A DNA stretch of 64,000 nt from Bradyrhizobium lupini. Its GTDB lineage: Bacteria > Pseudomonadota > Alphaproteobacteria > Rhizobiales > Xanthobacteraceae. The notes below the pieces were generated by a model, which saw nothing but the letters and a program-made list of their open reading frames with translations, made no database searches and was not told the origin of the DNA. Made by a program: the position numbers and the translations under genes. The first letter of the stretch is position 1; every line of letters begins with the position of its first letter. Location of the stretch: positions 6,219,001 to 6,283,000 of the forward strand of contig NZ_CP162553.1 in the NCBI RefSeq assembly GCF_040939785.1, in the 5' to 3' direction. Positions 34,599 through 43,779 of this stretch are shown here, in pieces.

Positions 34599-35585
34599 GT
34601 GCGAATTCTTCTGAAAGCTGTCGGCGTTGCAGCGTCGCTATCGTTGAGCACGGCGGCCTTTGCCGGCTGGGAGCCGACCAAGCCGGTCGAGATCGTGGTC
34701 GCGGCGGGCGCGGGTGGCGCCTCCGACCAGATGGCGCGGATGATGCAGGCCGCCATCCAGAAGAACAATTTGATGAAGCAGCCGATTGTGGTCTCGCTCA
34801 AGGGCGGGGCTTCCGGCGCGGAAGCACTGATGTACATGAAGTCCAGCGAGGGCGACCCCAACAAGGTGCTGATCGCCTATTCGCTGATCTACATGCTGCC
34901 GCTGTCGGCGAAGATCCCGTTCAACTGGCGTGAGTTGACCCCGGTTTCGGTGATCGCGCTCGACCAGTTCGTGCTGTGGGACAACAGCGCGGGTCCCAAG
35001 ACGGTGAAGGAGTTCGTCGCAGCCGCAAAGGCGGCAGCCGCGCCGTTCAAGATGGGCGGCACCGGCTCCAAGCGCGAGGATCACGTGCTGACCGTGTTCC
35101 TCGAGCAGAAGACCGGCGCGAAATTCTCCTATCTGCCCTACAAGTCCGGCGGCGAGGCCGCGACCCAGCTCGTCGGCAACCACACCGAATCCAACGTCAA
35201 CAATCCATCCGAAAATCTCGAAGTCTGGCGCGCGGGCCAGGTGCGTCCGCTCTGCGTGTTCGACAAGGAGCGAATCTCCTACACCAGCAAGGTGACGGAG
35301 ACGCAATCCTGGGCCGACATCCCGACCTGCAAGGAGGAGGGCGTCGATGTGCAGTATCTGATGCTGCGCGCGATGTTCCTGCCCGGCAAGGTCACCGCTG
35401 AGCAGCAGGCGTTCTATGTCGAGCTGTTCCACAAGGTGACGCAGACCGCGGAATACAAGGACTACATGGAAAAGCAGGCGCTGAAGCCGATCTTCCTCAC
35501 CGGCAAGGACATGGTGCAATTCCTCGAGGAGGACGATGCAGTCAACAAGTCGCTGATGACGGAAGCCGGATTCGTCGCGAAGTAG
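34599..35585 (+). CDS. tctC: TctC-like tripartite tricarboxylate transporter binding protein
   Basis: A 328-residue periplasmic binding protein with a good signal peptide (MRILLKAVGVAASLSLS, cleavage after FA). Family features are VEIVVAAGAGGASDQMARMM and a GG-rich ligand loop, and KMGGTGSKREDHVLTVFLE. GTG 34599 gives the best signal peptide; ATG 34557 and a start at 34530 are in frame. It is followed by tctB and tctA, so this is a complete TctCBA importer, probably for a di- or tricarboxylate. It is a divergent member of the family compared with the Bug protein at 15164. Confidence 0.88.
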   Translation: MRILLKAVGVAASLSLSTAAFAGWEPTKPVEIVVAAGAGGASDQMARMMQAAIQKNNLMKQPIVVSLKGGASGAEALMYMKSSEGDPNKVLIAYSLIYMLPLSAKIPFNWRELTPVSVIALDQFVLWDNSAGPKTVKEFVAAAKAAAAPFKMGGTGSKREDHVLTVFLEQKTGAKFSYLPYKSGGEAATQLVGNHTESNVNNPSENLEVWRAGQVRPLCVFDKERISYTSKVTETQSWADIPTCKEEGVDVQYLMLRAMFLPGKVTAEQQAFYVELFHKVTQTAEYKDYMEKQALKPIFLTGKDMVQFLEEDDAVNKSLMTEAGFVAK

Positions 35586-35600
35586 CCGCCTCTTCTCCCC

Positions 35601-35738
35601 CGCCCCGTTCTTGCGGGGGCGCGACGAGCTTCGCTCGCGCTGGGAGGGTTGGGTGAGGGCTCTCTCCGCGAGTCCAATCCTCACCGTCATCGCGGACACT
35701 CCCGCTCACCCCAACCTCTCCCCGCAAGCGGGGAGAGG
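35601..35738. repeat. REP-like palindromic intergenic repeat
   Basis: The tctC-tctB gap holds several strong hairpins: CGCCCCG/GCGGGGGCG at about 35601-35621, a GCGCGACGAG/CTCGCGC stem at about 35620-35641, and perfect 11-base arms CCTCTCCCCGC and GCGGGGAGAGG at 35715-35725 and 35728-35738. The pieces GGGTGAGGG and CTCACCCCAAC also pair loosely across the unit. The composition matches REP/RIME-like elements scattered between genes in rhizobial genomes; copy number cannot be checked here. Confidence 0.65.
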
Positions 35739-35771
35739 GAGGAATTGAACTTACTCCGTCCCCAACGGCTC

Positions 35772-36314
35772 ATGCCCCAAACCGATCTTGAAATCGTCGT
35801 CGACGATCCGACCGCGCCCGAAGACGACTCGCCTTCCGTCGTCTCCTCCGGCACGATCCAGATATTCGTCTGTCTCCTGCTGCTCGCGCTGGCCGCCACG
35901 CTCGGCTACGACAATTGGCGCACCGGCGCCTCCTGGGATCTGACCGGGCCGGAGCCCGGCTATTTCCCGTTCTACCTCTCCGTCATTCTCGGTGGTGCCA
36001 GCCTCTACGGTCTGATCGTGGCGCTGGTCGCGCACCGCGGGGCACCCGACACCTTCGTCACGCGCGCGCAGGCCCGCCGCGTCATGGCGGTGTTCGTGCC
36101 GACGCTGCTGTTCTGCCTGGCGACGCAGTTTCTCGGCGTCTATGTCGCGAGCTTCCTCCTGATCGCCAGCTTCATGCGTCTCGTCGGCAAGATCGCGCTG
36201 TGGAAGTCGCTGCTCACCGCTGTCGTATTCACGGCGATCATGTTCGTTACCTTCGACGTCGCCTTCGACGTCATCATGCCGAAAGGGCCGCTCGAAGCGG
36301 CCTTCGGCCACTAA
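35772..36314 (+). CDS. tctB: TctB small permease of tripartite tricarboxylate transporter
   Basis: A 180-residue membrane protein with four hydrophobic segments (about 29-47, 70-92, 107-130 and 140-165) and the TctB-type motif GPEPGYFPFYLS after the first span. It is the small membrane subunit that pairs with TctA. ATG 35772 is chosen because the upstream frame runs through the REP-like repeat. tctA starts 12 bases after its stop. Confidence 0.9.
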   Translation: MPQTDLEIVVDDPTAPEDDSPSVVSSGTIQIFVCLLLLALAATLGYDNWRTGASWDLTGPEPGYFPFYLSVILGGASLYGLIVALVAHRGAPDTFVTRAQARRVMAVFVPTLLFCLATQFLGVYVASFLLIASFMRLVGKIALWKSLLTAVVFTAIMFVTFDVAFDVIMPKGPLEAAFGH

Positions 36315-36326
36315 GGCGAGCCCGCG

Positions 36327-37844
36327 ATGGAAGCTTTCGGCCTGTTGCTTCACGGCTTCGCCGTCCTGCTGACGTGGAAGACTCTCGTGCTGATGATGGT
36401 CGGGCTGGTGCTCGGCATCTTCGTCGGCGTCTTGCCCGGACTCGGCGGACCCAACGGCGTCGCGATCCTGTTGCCGCTCACCTTCACGATGGATCCGACC
36501 TCGGCGATCGTGATGCTGTCCTGCATCTATTGGGGCGCGCTGTTCGGCGGCGCGATCACCTCGATCCTGTTCAACATCCCCGGCGAAGCCTGGTCGGTCG
36601 CGACCACTTTCGACGGCTATCCGATGGCGCAGCAGGGCAGGGCGGCGGAGGCGCTGACGGCGGCGTTCACGTCCTCTTTCATCGGCTCGCTGGTCGCTGT
36701 GCTCCTGATCACCTTCCTCGCCCCGATGATCTCGTCCTTTGCCTTGAAGTTCGGCCCGCCCGAGTTCTTCGCGGTGTATCTGCTGACCTTTTGCTCCTTC
36801 GTCGGGCTGGGGCGCGAGGCCAAGCACAAGACGGTCATCTCGATGTCGCTGGGGCTGTTGCTCGCCGGCATCGGCATGGACACGGTGTCCGGCAATCTGC
36901 GCATGACCTTCGGCTCGTCCGAGCTGCTCCGCGGCATCAACTTCCTCGTCGCCGTCATCGGCCTGTTCGGCATCAGCGAGATCCTGCTGACGATGGAGGA
37001 GCGCCTGGCGCTGCGCGGACACGCGGCGAGCATTTCGTTGCGCGTCGTGCTGAGTGTGTGGAAGGACCTGCCGAAATACTGGGTGACGCTGCTGCGCTCC
37101 TCCTTCATCGGCTGCTGGCTCGGCATTACCCCGGGCGGCGCGATCGCGGCCTCCTTCATGGGCTACAACCTGGCAAAGCGTTTCTCCAAGGATCCCGAGA
37201 GTTTCGGCAAGGGCCGCATCGAGGGGGTGTTCGCGCCGGAGACGGCGGCGCATGCCTCCGGCACCGCGGCGCTGCTGCCGATGCTGGCGCTCGGCATTCC
37301 CGGCTCGGGCACCGCCGCGATCCTGCTCGGCGGGTTGATGGTGTGGGGGCTCAATCCGGGACCGCTGCTGTTTGTCGAGCACAAGGACTTCGTCTGGGGT
37401 CTGATCGCCTCGATGTATCTCGGCAACGTCGTCGGCCTCGTGCTGGTGCTGACGACGGTGCCGATCTTCGCCTCGATCCTGCGCGTGCCGTTCGCCGCGG
37501 TGGCGCCGATGATCGTGGTGTCCTGCGCGATCGGCGCTTATGCAATCCAGAACGCGATATTCGATATCTGGCTGATGCTCGGCTTCGGCGTCGTCGGCTA
37601 CGTCTTCAAGAAGATCGGCATTCCGCTCGCACCGTTCACGCTGGCGCTCGTGCTCGGCAACCGCGCCGAGGATGCCTTCCGTCTGTCGATGATCGGCGCG
37701 GGCGGCGACCTCAAGGTGTTTTGGTCGAACGGCCTGGTGGGCTCGATCACAACCTTGGCGATCGTGCTGCTGTTTTGGCCTGTGATCGACGGCTTGCTCA
37801 CCCGTGTCGGATTGACGCATCAGTCCAAGCAGGCGCCCAGCTAG
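36327..37844 (+). CDS. tctA: TctA large permease of tripartite tricarboxylate transporter
   Basis: A 505-residue integral membrane protein with about 11-12 hydrophobic segments. The conserved TctA motifs are present: LPGLGGPNGVAILLPLTF near the N-terminus, YWGALFGGAITSILFNIPGE, and a second GLG-type repeat GCWLGITPGGAIAASFM followed by LALGIPGSGTAAILLGG. It forms the proton- or sodium-coupled channel fed by TctC. The overlapping long open frames in other phases are GC-rich shadows. Confidence 0.94.
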   Translation: MEAFGLLLHGFAVLLTWKTLVLMMVGLVLGIFVGVLPGLGGPNGVAILLPLTFTMDPTSAIVMLSCIYWGALFGGAITSILFNIPGEAWSVATTFDGYPMAQQGRAAEALTAAFTSSFIGSLVAVLLITFLAPMISSFALKFGPPEFFAVYLLTFCSFVGLGREAKHKTVISMSLGLLLAGIGMDTVSGNLRMTFGSSELLRGINFLVAVIGLFGISEILLTMEERLALRGHAASISLRVVLSVWKDLPKYWVTLLRSSFIGCWLGITPGGAIAASFMGYNLAKRFSKDPESFGKGRIEGVFAPETAAHASGTAALLPMLALGIPGSGTAAILLGGLMVWGLNPGPLLFVEHKDFVWGLIASMYLGNVVGLVLVLTTVPIFASILRVPFAAVAPMIVVSCAIGAYAIQNAIFDIWLMLGFGVVGYVFKKIGIPLAPFTLALVLGNRAEDAFRLSMIGAGGDLKVFWSNGLVGSITTLAIVLLFWPVIDGLLTRVGLTHQSKQAPS

Positions 37845-38001
37845 GTAGAAGATATCCCCTGGATTCAGATACATAGGGGTGATGTCGCTCTAGGCTTGGG
37901 CGTTGCACGCCCCGATTGTTTCCGGTTGTTGCTGGCGCGGCACAGCCGTTGGGCGCTCCTCCGCGTATATTTTCATCATCAAATTGGGCGGAGGAATTGC
38001 C

Positions 38002-38871
38002 ATGAAGCGGATTGTGATTGGAATGGCGGCGGCGATGTCGCTGTTTGCGACGGGCGCATTGGCTGCCGACCTAGGCGCGAGGCCATATGTCAAGGCTCCT
38101 GTCATGGTCGATCCGGTCTGGAGTTGGACCGGATTCTACGTCGGCGCCAATGGCGGCTACAGCTGGGGCCGCTCGCGCACCGACGTCTCCTACTTCAATT
38201 CGGCAACCGGTGCTGCGATCGTGCCGCCCGCCGGCTCCATCACCAATGCGTCGTTCGACATGAACGGTGCCATCGCCGGTGGCCAGGCTGGCTACAACTG
38301 GCAGAGCGCCAACTGGGTCTACGGCATCGAGGGCGACCTGCAATGGTCGGATGAAAAGGGCCGCGCCGGTTTCAATTGCGCTCCCACCGGACCTGCAGGA
38401 GGAACCTGTCTTCCGGGCCTTACCTTCCTTCCCGCCGGCGCCGCTGCCGGCACCTCGCTGACGATCGACCAACATCTTCAGTGGTTCGGTACGGTCCGCG
38501 GCCGCGTCGGCATCCTCGCGACGACGAAGGTGCTGTTCTACGGCACTGGCGGTCTGGCCTTTGGCGAGATCAAGACCACGGGCACGATGTCCGGCTTCAC
38601 GCCCGCGGGTGTGGCGGTCGCCTCGATCGGCTCGAACTCGACGACGCGTGCCGGCTGGACCGCTGGCGTGGGCGTCGAAGGCAAGATCACCCAGAACTGG
38701 AGCGCCAAGCTCGAATATCTCTACATGGACCTCGGACGCTTCGGCTCTGGTCCGTTCACGCTGGCGCCGCTCTCCACGATCAGTGCCAACGTTTCGTCGC
38801 GCTTCACCGACCACATCCTGCGCGCCGGCATCAACTACCAGTTCGGTGGCCCGGTGGTCGCCCGGTACTAA
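38002..38871 (+). CDS. Outer-membrane beta-barrel protein (Omp25/RopB-like)
   Basis: A 289-residue exported protein with a signal peptide ending ALAADLGARPY. The mature part starts with WSWTGFYVGANGGYSWG and ends with FTDHILRAGINYQF, both classic for the Omp25/Omp31 family of eight-stranded barrels in rhizobia and Brucella. In between are alternating strands (QAGYNWQSANWVYGIEGDLQW; YGTGGLAFGEI; AGWTAGVGVEGKI). GGAGGA lies 7 bases before ATG 38002. It stands alone with its own terminator and probably has a structural role in the outer membrane. Confidence 0.93.
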   Translation: MKRIVIGMAAAMSLFATGALAADLGARPYVKAPVMVDPVWSWTGFYVGANGGYSWGRSRTDVSYFNSATGAAIVPPAGSITNASFDMNGAIAGGQAGYNWQSANWVYGIEGDLQWSDEKGRAGFNCAPTGPAGGTCLPGLTFLPAGAAAGTSLTIDQHLQWFGTVRGRVGILATTKVLFYGTGGLAFGEIKTTGTMSGFTPAGVAVASIGSNSTTRAGWTAGVGVEGKITQNWSAKLEYLYMDLGRFGSGPFTLAPLSTISANVSSRFTDHILRAGINYQFGGPVVARY

Positions 38872-38897
38872 GAAAAACAGAGGCGTCAACAAGAAGT

Positions 38898-38921
38898 AAA
38901 GCCCGGCTCACGCCGGGCTTT
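38898..38921 (+). terminator. Rho-independent terminator of the outer-membrane protein gene
   Basis: AAAGCCCGGC and GCCGGGCTTT form a perfect 10-base stem with loop TCAC, followed by TGTCGTTT. It lies 26 bases after the stop codon. Confidence 0.9.
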
Positions 38922-39001
38922 GTCGTTTCCGGCCTCGTTATTCGACCCCGCGTTGCCTGTTCATTGCTCCGCGAGTCGCCGGCCAACCTCTAACGAGGCA
39001 C

Positions 39002-40195
39002 TCACACCACTTTGGCGTCCCTGAGCTTGGCGATCTCGTCCGCGCCGAAGCCGAACTCCTTCAGCACTTCGTTGGTCTGCTCGCCGAACTCCGGCGGCCG
39101 CGCCACCATCCTGCTCGGCGTGCGCGACAGCGTCATGGGCTGGCCGACCAGGCGGATCTCGCGCCCCTCGTCGTTGGGCACCTCCTGCGCGATGCCGAGA
39201 TGCTTGACCTGCTCGTCTTCGAACATCTGGTCGATGGCGTAGATCGGCCCGCAGGGCACGCCGGCCTCGTTGAGTTCACGGACCCAGGTCTCGGTGGACT
39301 TCGTCAAGGTACGCTTCTCGATCTCAGCATTGAGTGCGTCGCGGTTCTTGGAGCGGGCCGGCGCGGTCAGATAGTCGGGATGGCTGTAGAGTTCCGGCGC
39401 GCCGATCCCCTGCGCGCAGCGCTCCCAGATCCGGCCGCCCGTGGTGGCGATGTTGATGTAGCCGTCCGAGGTCTTGAACACGCCGGTCGGAATGCTGGTC
39501 GGGTGGTTGTTGCCGGCCTGCTTGGCCACTTCCTTCTCCATCAGCCAGCGTGCGGCCTGGAAGTCGAGCATGAAGATCTGGGCCTGCAGCAGCGAGGTCT
39601 GCACCCACTGGCCCTTGCCCGAGACCTCGCGCTCCAGCAGCGCGGTGAGGATGCCCATGGCACAGAACAGACCGGCGGTGAGGTCGGCGACCGGAATGCC
39701 GACCCGCATCGGGCCTTCGCCCGGCGCGCCCGTGATTGACATCAGCCCGCCCATGCCTTGCGCGATCTGATCGAAGCCCGGCCGCTTGTGGTAGGGCCCG
39801 TCCTGGCCGAAGCCCGAGATGCTGCCGTAGACGATACGCGGGTTGATCTTGGCGAGGCCCTCATAATCGATGCCGAGCTTCTTCTTCACGTCGGGGCGGA
39901 AATTCTCCACCACGACATCGGCCTTGGCGGCGAGGCGCTTGAACACGGCGAGCCCGCGCTCGTCCTTCAGGTTCAAGGTCATCGCCCGCTTGTTGCGGTG
40001 CAAATTCTGGAAGTCCGAGCCCCGCCGCGGTCCGCCTGGCTGCTCGCCGCCGGCATCCTCGGTGAGCGCGTCGATCTTGATCACGTTCGCGCCCCAATCC
40101 GCGAGCTGCCGCACGCAGGTGGGCCCGGACCGGACGCGGGTCAGATCGAGCACGGTGAAGCGTGACAGGGCTTCCGAGGCATGCGGAAAGGGCAT
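39002..40195 (-). CDS. CaiB/BaiF (class III) CoA transferase
   Basis: A 397-residue family III CoA transferase that moves CoA between carboxylic acids, like formyl-CoA:oxalate transferase (Frc) or CaiB. Motifs include VLDLTRVRSGPTCVRQLADWGANVIKI at the start (listed in outline), NKRAMTLNLKDERG, NFRPDVKKKLGI, and GQDGPYHKRPGFDQIAQGMGG with an Asp near the position of the catalytic residue. ATG 40195 is preferred; ATG 40231 is 12 codons further out. It is convergent with the outer-membrane gene. It could activate the acid imported by TctCBA, but they are not in one operon. Confidence 0.88.
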   Translation of the reverse strand: MPFPHASEALSRFTVLDLTRVRSGPTCVRQLADWGANVIKIDALTEDAGGEQPGGPRRGSDFQNLHRNKRAMTLNLKDERGLAVFKRLAAKADVVVENFRPDVKKKLGIDYEGLAKINPRIVYGSISGFGQDGPYHKRPGFDQIAQGMGGLMSITGAPGEGPMRVGIPVADLTAGLFCAMGILTALLEREVSGKGQWVQTSLLQAQIFMLDFQAARWLMEKEVAKQAGNNHPTSIPTGVFKTSDGYINIATTGGRIWERCAQGIGAPELYSHPDYLTAPARSKNRDALNAEIEKRTLTKSTETWVRELNEAGVPCGPIYAIDQMFEDEQVKHLGIAQEVPNDEGREIRLVGQPMTLSRTPSRMVARPPEFGEQTNEVLKEFGFGADEIAKLRDAKVV

Positions 40196-40329
40196 CGTGA
40201 TGGGCTCCGGGGCAGATTGCGGGCCTACCATAGTGCCGAAAGACCATGCGGCAAGACATCACGCGGCAGGTCAGGGCCGCGCGGATGCCGCCTTTCGAAA
40301 TGCAATGCCTGAGGGGCGCCCGCGCAGGA

Positions 40330-40656
40330 TCAGCGCGCCAGCTGTTTCAGCGCGGCGCGCGCCTGCTCGGCCAGCGGGTCATCGCCGTGGCGCGCAATGA
40401 ACAGCTCGAACGCCTCCCGCGTTCCCTTGCGACGGGCGGATTCGTACTCCTCCGCGACCGCAGCCGAGGGGTCGCGGGCCATTGGAACGGAGGGCGCGCG
40501 CCCCGCTGTGCCGCCATGCCTGGCGCTTTCCTTGCTGCTCTCATCCGCATTGGCTTTGCCGACCATGACAGGCAGTCCTCCGAGGGGCAGATGGCCCGGC
40601 CCGGCGAGCGCCACCAGGGCGCCGAACAGACCGGCCGAAAGGGAACGTCGTTTCAT
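40330..40656 (-). CDS. Small exported hypothetical protein
   Basis: A 108-residue protein with a basic start and hydrophobic stretch (MKRRSLSAGLFGALVALAG) that reads as a signal peptide or anchor. The C-terminal third (EEYESARRKGTREAFELFI, then ADDPLAEQARAALK-like helix pair) resembles one TPR-like hairpin, a pattern common in small bradyrhizobial periplasmic proteins. ATG 40656 is chosen for the signal peptide; the frame is open further out. No operon partner; function unknown. Confidence 0.6.
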   Translation of the reverse strand: MKRRSLSAGLFGALVALAGPGHLPLGGLPVMVGKANADESSKESARHGGTAGRAPSVPMARDPSAAVAEEYESARRKGTREAFELFIARHGDDPLAEQARAALKQLAR

Positions 40657-40857
40657 GATTTCACTCGCAACACGGCAGCTGGTCGGAACCGGGGCCCTTG
40701 TCCTGGACCGTATCACTACGTGATTTCATGGCTAACACGGCCTTATGAAAGGAGTCCGCACCGGCTCGCCAAAATTAAACCAAACGTTTAGCTCTCAAGC
40801 TAGAATCACCTGTCCGCGCCCCGAATCGAATGGGGTTTGCCGCTTTCGGAGATCCCC

Positions 40858-43608
40858 TTGGCTACCGCAGTCACCGTCAGTGCCACCAACAACGCCGAGA
40901 TCGACGGCCTGCTGTCAGGCTATAAATGGACCGGCACGATCACCTACAGCTTTCCGGACGCTGCAAGCGACTACGTTAGTCCCTACAGCGGCGGCAGCAG
41001 TGAGCCGACGACGTCGGGTTTTGCCTCGGCGCCGAGTCAAATGCAGGCGGCGATCAATTACGCGATTGGACTGATCCTCGGCTACACAAACGCCAACATC
41101 CAGTATGCCGGGACGAACGGCGCCGACATCATGGTCGCGCAGTCGCCAGCGGCCAATCCGACATCCTACGCCTACTACCCCGGCAACTACGCGCCCGGCG
41201 GCGATATCTGGTTCGGAACCGCCTACAACTATTCGCAGGCGGCGCTCGGCAATTACTATTTTACGACTGCGTTGCACGAGCTCGGACACGCCTTTGGCCT
41301 GAAGCACAGTCAGGAAGCCGGCGGCCCCGCCAATGTCGCGGTGCCGAGCGCGCATGACGACAGCGAATACACCGTCATGAGCTATCGCAGCTATGTCGGC
41401 GCTTCGACCACGAGCGGCTACACCAATGAAGCCTTTGGATATCCGCAGACCTATATGGCCAACGATATCCTCGCGCTGCAGACGATGTACGGTGCGGACT
41501 ACACCACTCAGGCCGGGACCACCGTTTATACATGGAGCCCGACCACCGGGCAGGAGTTCATCAACGGCGTTGGCCAGCCGGCCGACAATGGCGGTGCCGG
41601 TGGCTCGGCCAATCGCATCTACGAGACGATCTGGGATGGTGGCGGCGTCGATACCTACGACCTGTCGAACTACACGACGAACCTGAGCATCAATCTCAAT
41701 CCAGGTGCGTCGTCCGTGTTCTCGTCGGTTCAACTGGCCAATCTCGGAAACGGCCATTACGCGTCGGGCAACGTCTACAATGCTTATCTCTATAACGGGG
41801 ACGCGCGGTCCTACATCGACAACGCCACTGGAGGGTCCGGCAACGACACCATCATCGGCAATGCCATCGCCAACACGCTGAACGGCGGCGGCGGCAACGA
41901 TACGATCACCGGCGGCGGCGGTAACGACACCATCAACGGCGGCTCGGGCACCGATACGGCGGTGTATTCGGGGAACCAGGCCAATTACGCCATTTCGTAC
42001 AATTCGGGCACTCAAACCTTCACTGTCAGCGACCAGCGCTCGGGCTCGCCGGATGGTACTGATACAATAACAGGCGTCGAGTATTTGCAGTTCCTCGATG
42101 GGAGGACGGCAAGTTCGTCTTTTATGACACCGCTCGTACTCGAGTCGCTTGGCTCCACGAGCCTGGTGCTGCTGGGTGACAATTTCCATCTCAATCCCGT
42201 TGCCGGGGGCACCGGGCCGATATTGATGTTTGGCGCCACTCCGCTTTCAGCAGCGTCGCTGGGAGGCTGGGGGGTGATCGGCGCCGAGCAGACCAGTAGC
42301 GGTTATGAGGTTGCATTGCATTCGCTGAACAGCGATCAGTACACCGTCTGGACCACCGACAATGGCGGCAACGTGGTCGGCAATGGCACGGGCGGGATTG
42401 TCTCGGGCGCCAGCTCGGCGCTGCAGTCGCTGGAGCCGAGTTTCCACCAGGACCTCAACGGGGATGGAGTGATCGGAAGTCCGAGCCACGTGATCGAGTC
42501 ACTTGGTTCGACGAGCCTGGTGCAGGTTGGTGACAATTTCCATCTCAATCCCGTTGCAGGGGGCACCGGGCCGACATTGATGTTCGGCGCCACTCCGCTT
42601 TCAGCAGCGTCGCTGGGGGGCTGGGGGGTGATCGGCGCCGAGCAGACCAGTAGCGGTTATGAGGTTGCATTGCATTCGCTAAGCGGCGACCAATACACGG
42701 TCTGGACCACCGACAATGGCGGCAACGTGGTCGGCAACGGCACGGGCGGAATTGTCTCGGGCGCCAGCTCGGCGCTGCAGTCGCTGGAGTCGAGTTTCCA
42801 TCAGGACCTCAACGGGGATGGAGTGATCGGAAGCCCGGGCCGGGTAATCGAGTCGCTTGGTTCGACAAGCCTGGTGCTGCTGGGTGACAATTTTTATCTC
42901 AATCCCGTTGCCGGGGGCACCGGGCCGATATTGATGTTTGGCGCCACTCCGCTTTCAGCAGCGTCGCTGGGAGGCTGGGGGGTGATCGGCGCCGAGCAGA
43001 CCAGTAGCGGTTATGAGGTTGCATTGCATTCGCTGAACAGCGATCAGTACACCGTCTGGACCACCGACAATGGCGGCAACGTGGTCGGCAATGGCACGGG
43101 CGGGATTGTCTCGGGCGCCAGCTCGGCGCTGCAGTCGCTGGAGCCGAGTTTCCACCAGGACCTCAACGGGGATGGAGTGATCGGAAGTCCGAGCCACGTG
43201 ATCGAGTCACTTGGTTCGACGAGCCTGGTGCAGGTTGGTGACAATTTCCATCTCAATCCCGTTGCAGGGGGCACCGGGCCGACATTGATGTTCGGCGCCA
43301 CTCCGCTTTCAGCAGCGTCGCTGGGGGGCTGGGGGGTGATCGGCGCCGAACAGACCAGTAGCGGTTATGAGGTTGCATTGCATTCGCTGAGCAGCGACCA
43401 ATACACGGTCTGGACCACCGACAATGGCGGCAACGTGGTCGGCAACGGCACGGGCGGAATTGTCTCGGGCGCCAGCTCGGCGCTGCAGTCGCTGGAGTCG
43501 AGTTTCCATCAGGACCTCAACGGGGATGGCCACATCGGTTTTGTTACGGCCGCTCCAACGCTGTCCGCGACCGCACTCGATCCTGTGACGGGCTACCTGT
43601 TGGTTTGA
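40858..43608 (+). CDS. Secreted M10 (serralysin-like) metalloprotease with RTX motifs and four C-terminal W-rich repeats
   Basis: A 916-residue protein with no N-terminal signal peptide, as expected for type I secretion. The zinc site is HELGHAFGLKH (residues 140-150) with the Met-turn at Met174 (YTVMSYRSY). Around 325-365 are RTX nonapeptide-like repeats (GGSGNDTIIGN, GGGGNDTITGG). Residues 427-898 are four 118-residue repeats that match the Trp-rich C-terminal domain (PF07483): each has GAEQTSSGYEVALHSL and QYTVWTTDNGGN and ends in DLNGDG, an EF-hand/dockerin-like calcium loop. TTG 40858 is chosen because GGAG lies 6 bases upstream and the family N-terminus fits; TTG 40837 is also in frame. 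No type I secretion genes are near. Confidence 0.9.
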   Translation: MATAVTVSATNNAEIDGLLSGYKWTGTITYSFPDAASDYVSPYSGGSSEPTTSGFASAPSQMQAAINYAIGLILGYTNANIQYAGTNGADIMVAQSPAANPTSYAYYPGNYAPGGDIWFGTAYNYSQAALGNYYFTTALHELGHAFGLKHSQEAGGPANVAVPSAHDDSEYTVMSYRSYVGASTTSGYTNEAFGYPQTYMANDILALQTMYGADYTTQAGTTVYTWSPTTGQEFINGVGQPADNGGAGGSANRIYETIWDGGGVDTYDLSNYTTNLSINLNPGASSVFSSVQLANLGNGHYASGNVYNAYLYNGDARSYIDNATGGSGNDTIIGNAIANTLNGGGGNDTITGGGGNDTINGGSGTDTAVYSGNQANYAISYNSGTQTFTVSDQRSGSPDGTDTITGVEYLQFLDGRTASSSFMTPLVLESLGSTSLVLLGDNFHLNPVAGGTGPILMFGATPLSAASLGGWGVIGAEQTSSGYEVALHSLNSDQYTVWTTDNGGNVVGNGTGGIVSGASSALQSLEPSFHQDLNGDGVIGSPSHVIESLGSTSLVQVGDNFHLNPVAGGTGPTLMFGATPLSAASLGGWGVIGAEQTSSGYEVALHSLSGDQYTVWTTDNGGNVVGNGTGGIVSGASSALQSLESSFHQDLNGDGVIGSPGRVIESLGSTSLVLLGDNFYLNPVAGGTGPILMFGATPLSAASLGGWGVIGAEQTSSGYEVALHSLNSDQYTVWTTDNGGNVVGNGTGGIVSGASSALQSLEPSFHQDLNGDGVIGSPSHVIESLGSTSLVQVGDNFHLNPVAGGTGPTLMFGATPLSAASLGGWGVIGAEQTSSGYEVALHSLSSDQYTVWTTDNGGNVVGNGTGGIVSGASSALQSLESSFHQDLNGDGHIGFVTAAPTLSATALDPVTGYLLV
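42136..43551 (+). repeat. Four 354-bp repeats in ABAB order inside the protease gene
   Basis: The units begin at 42136, 42490, 42844 and 43198. Units 1 and 3 share the VLLGDNF version and units 2 and 4 the VQVGDNF version, and 1/3 and 2/4 are nearly identical at the base level (for example 42247-42593 reads the same as 42955-43301). So a pair of diverged 354-bp units was recently duplicated as one 708-bp block. Confidence 0.92.
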
Positions 43609-43779
43609 CGGCGCAGGGAACGGGCTGAGCCCGCTTCCGCCCAACCGGCATCCACATTGGCTGTCTGGGCTGCTAGGTCGCTCTTTTCCGAAGAGGAATG
43701 CGGCTTCAATCCGGAGAGCGATCACGCTGATTTTAACCGTCGTCATTCGGCGCTCGCCGCAATATAGCCTTCAGCCCTC

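Noticed and set aside
35751..37874. Long open frame (707 codons) on the minus strand across tctB and tctA
   Set aside because: Its composition is almost only Arg, Asp, Glu, His and Gln with no fold signature; tctB and tctA on the other strand are unmistakable.
43621..43633. CGGGCT-g-AGCCCG after the protease gene as a terminator
   Set aside because: The one-base loop cannot form a stable RNA hairpin as written and no T-run follows.
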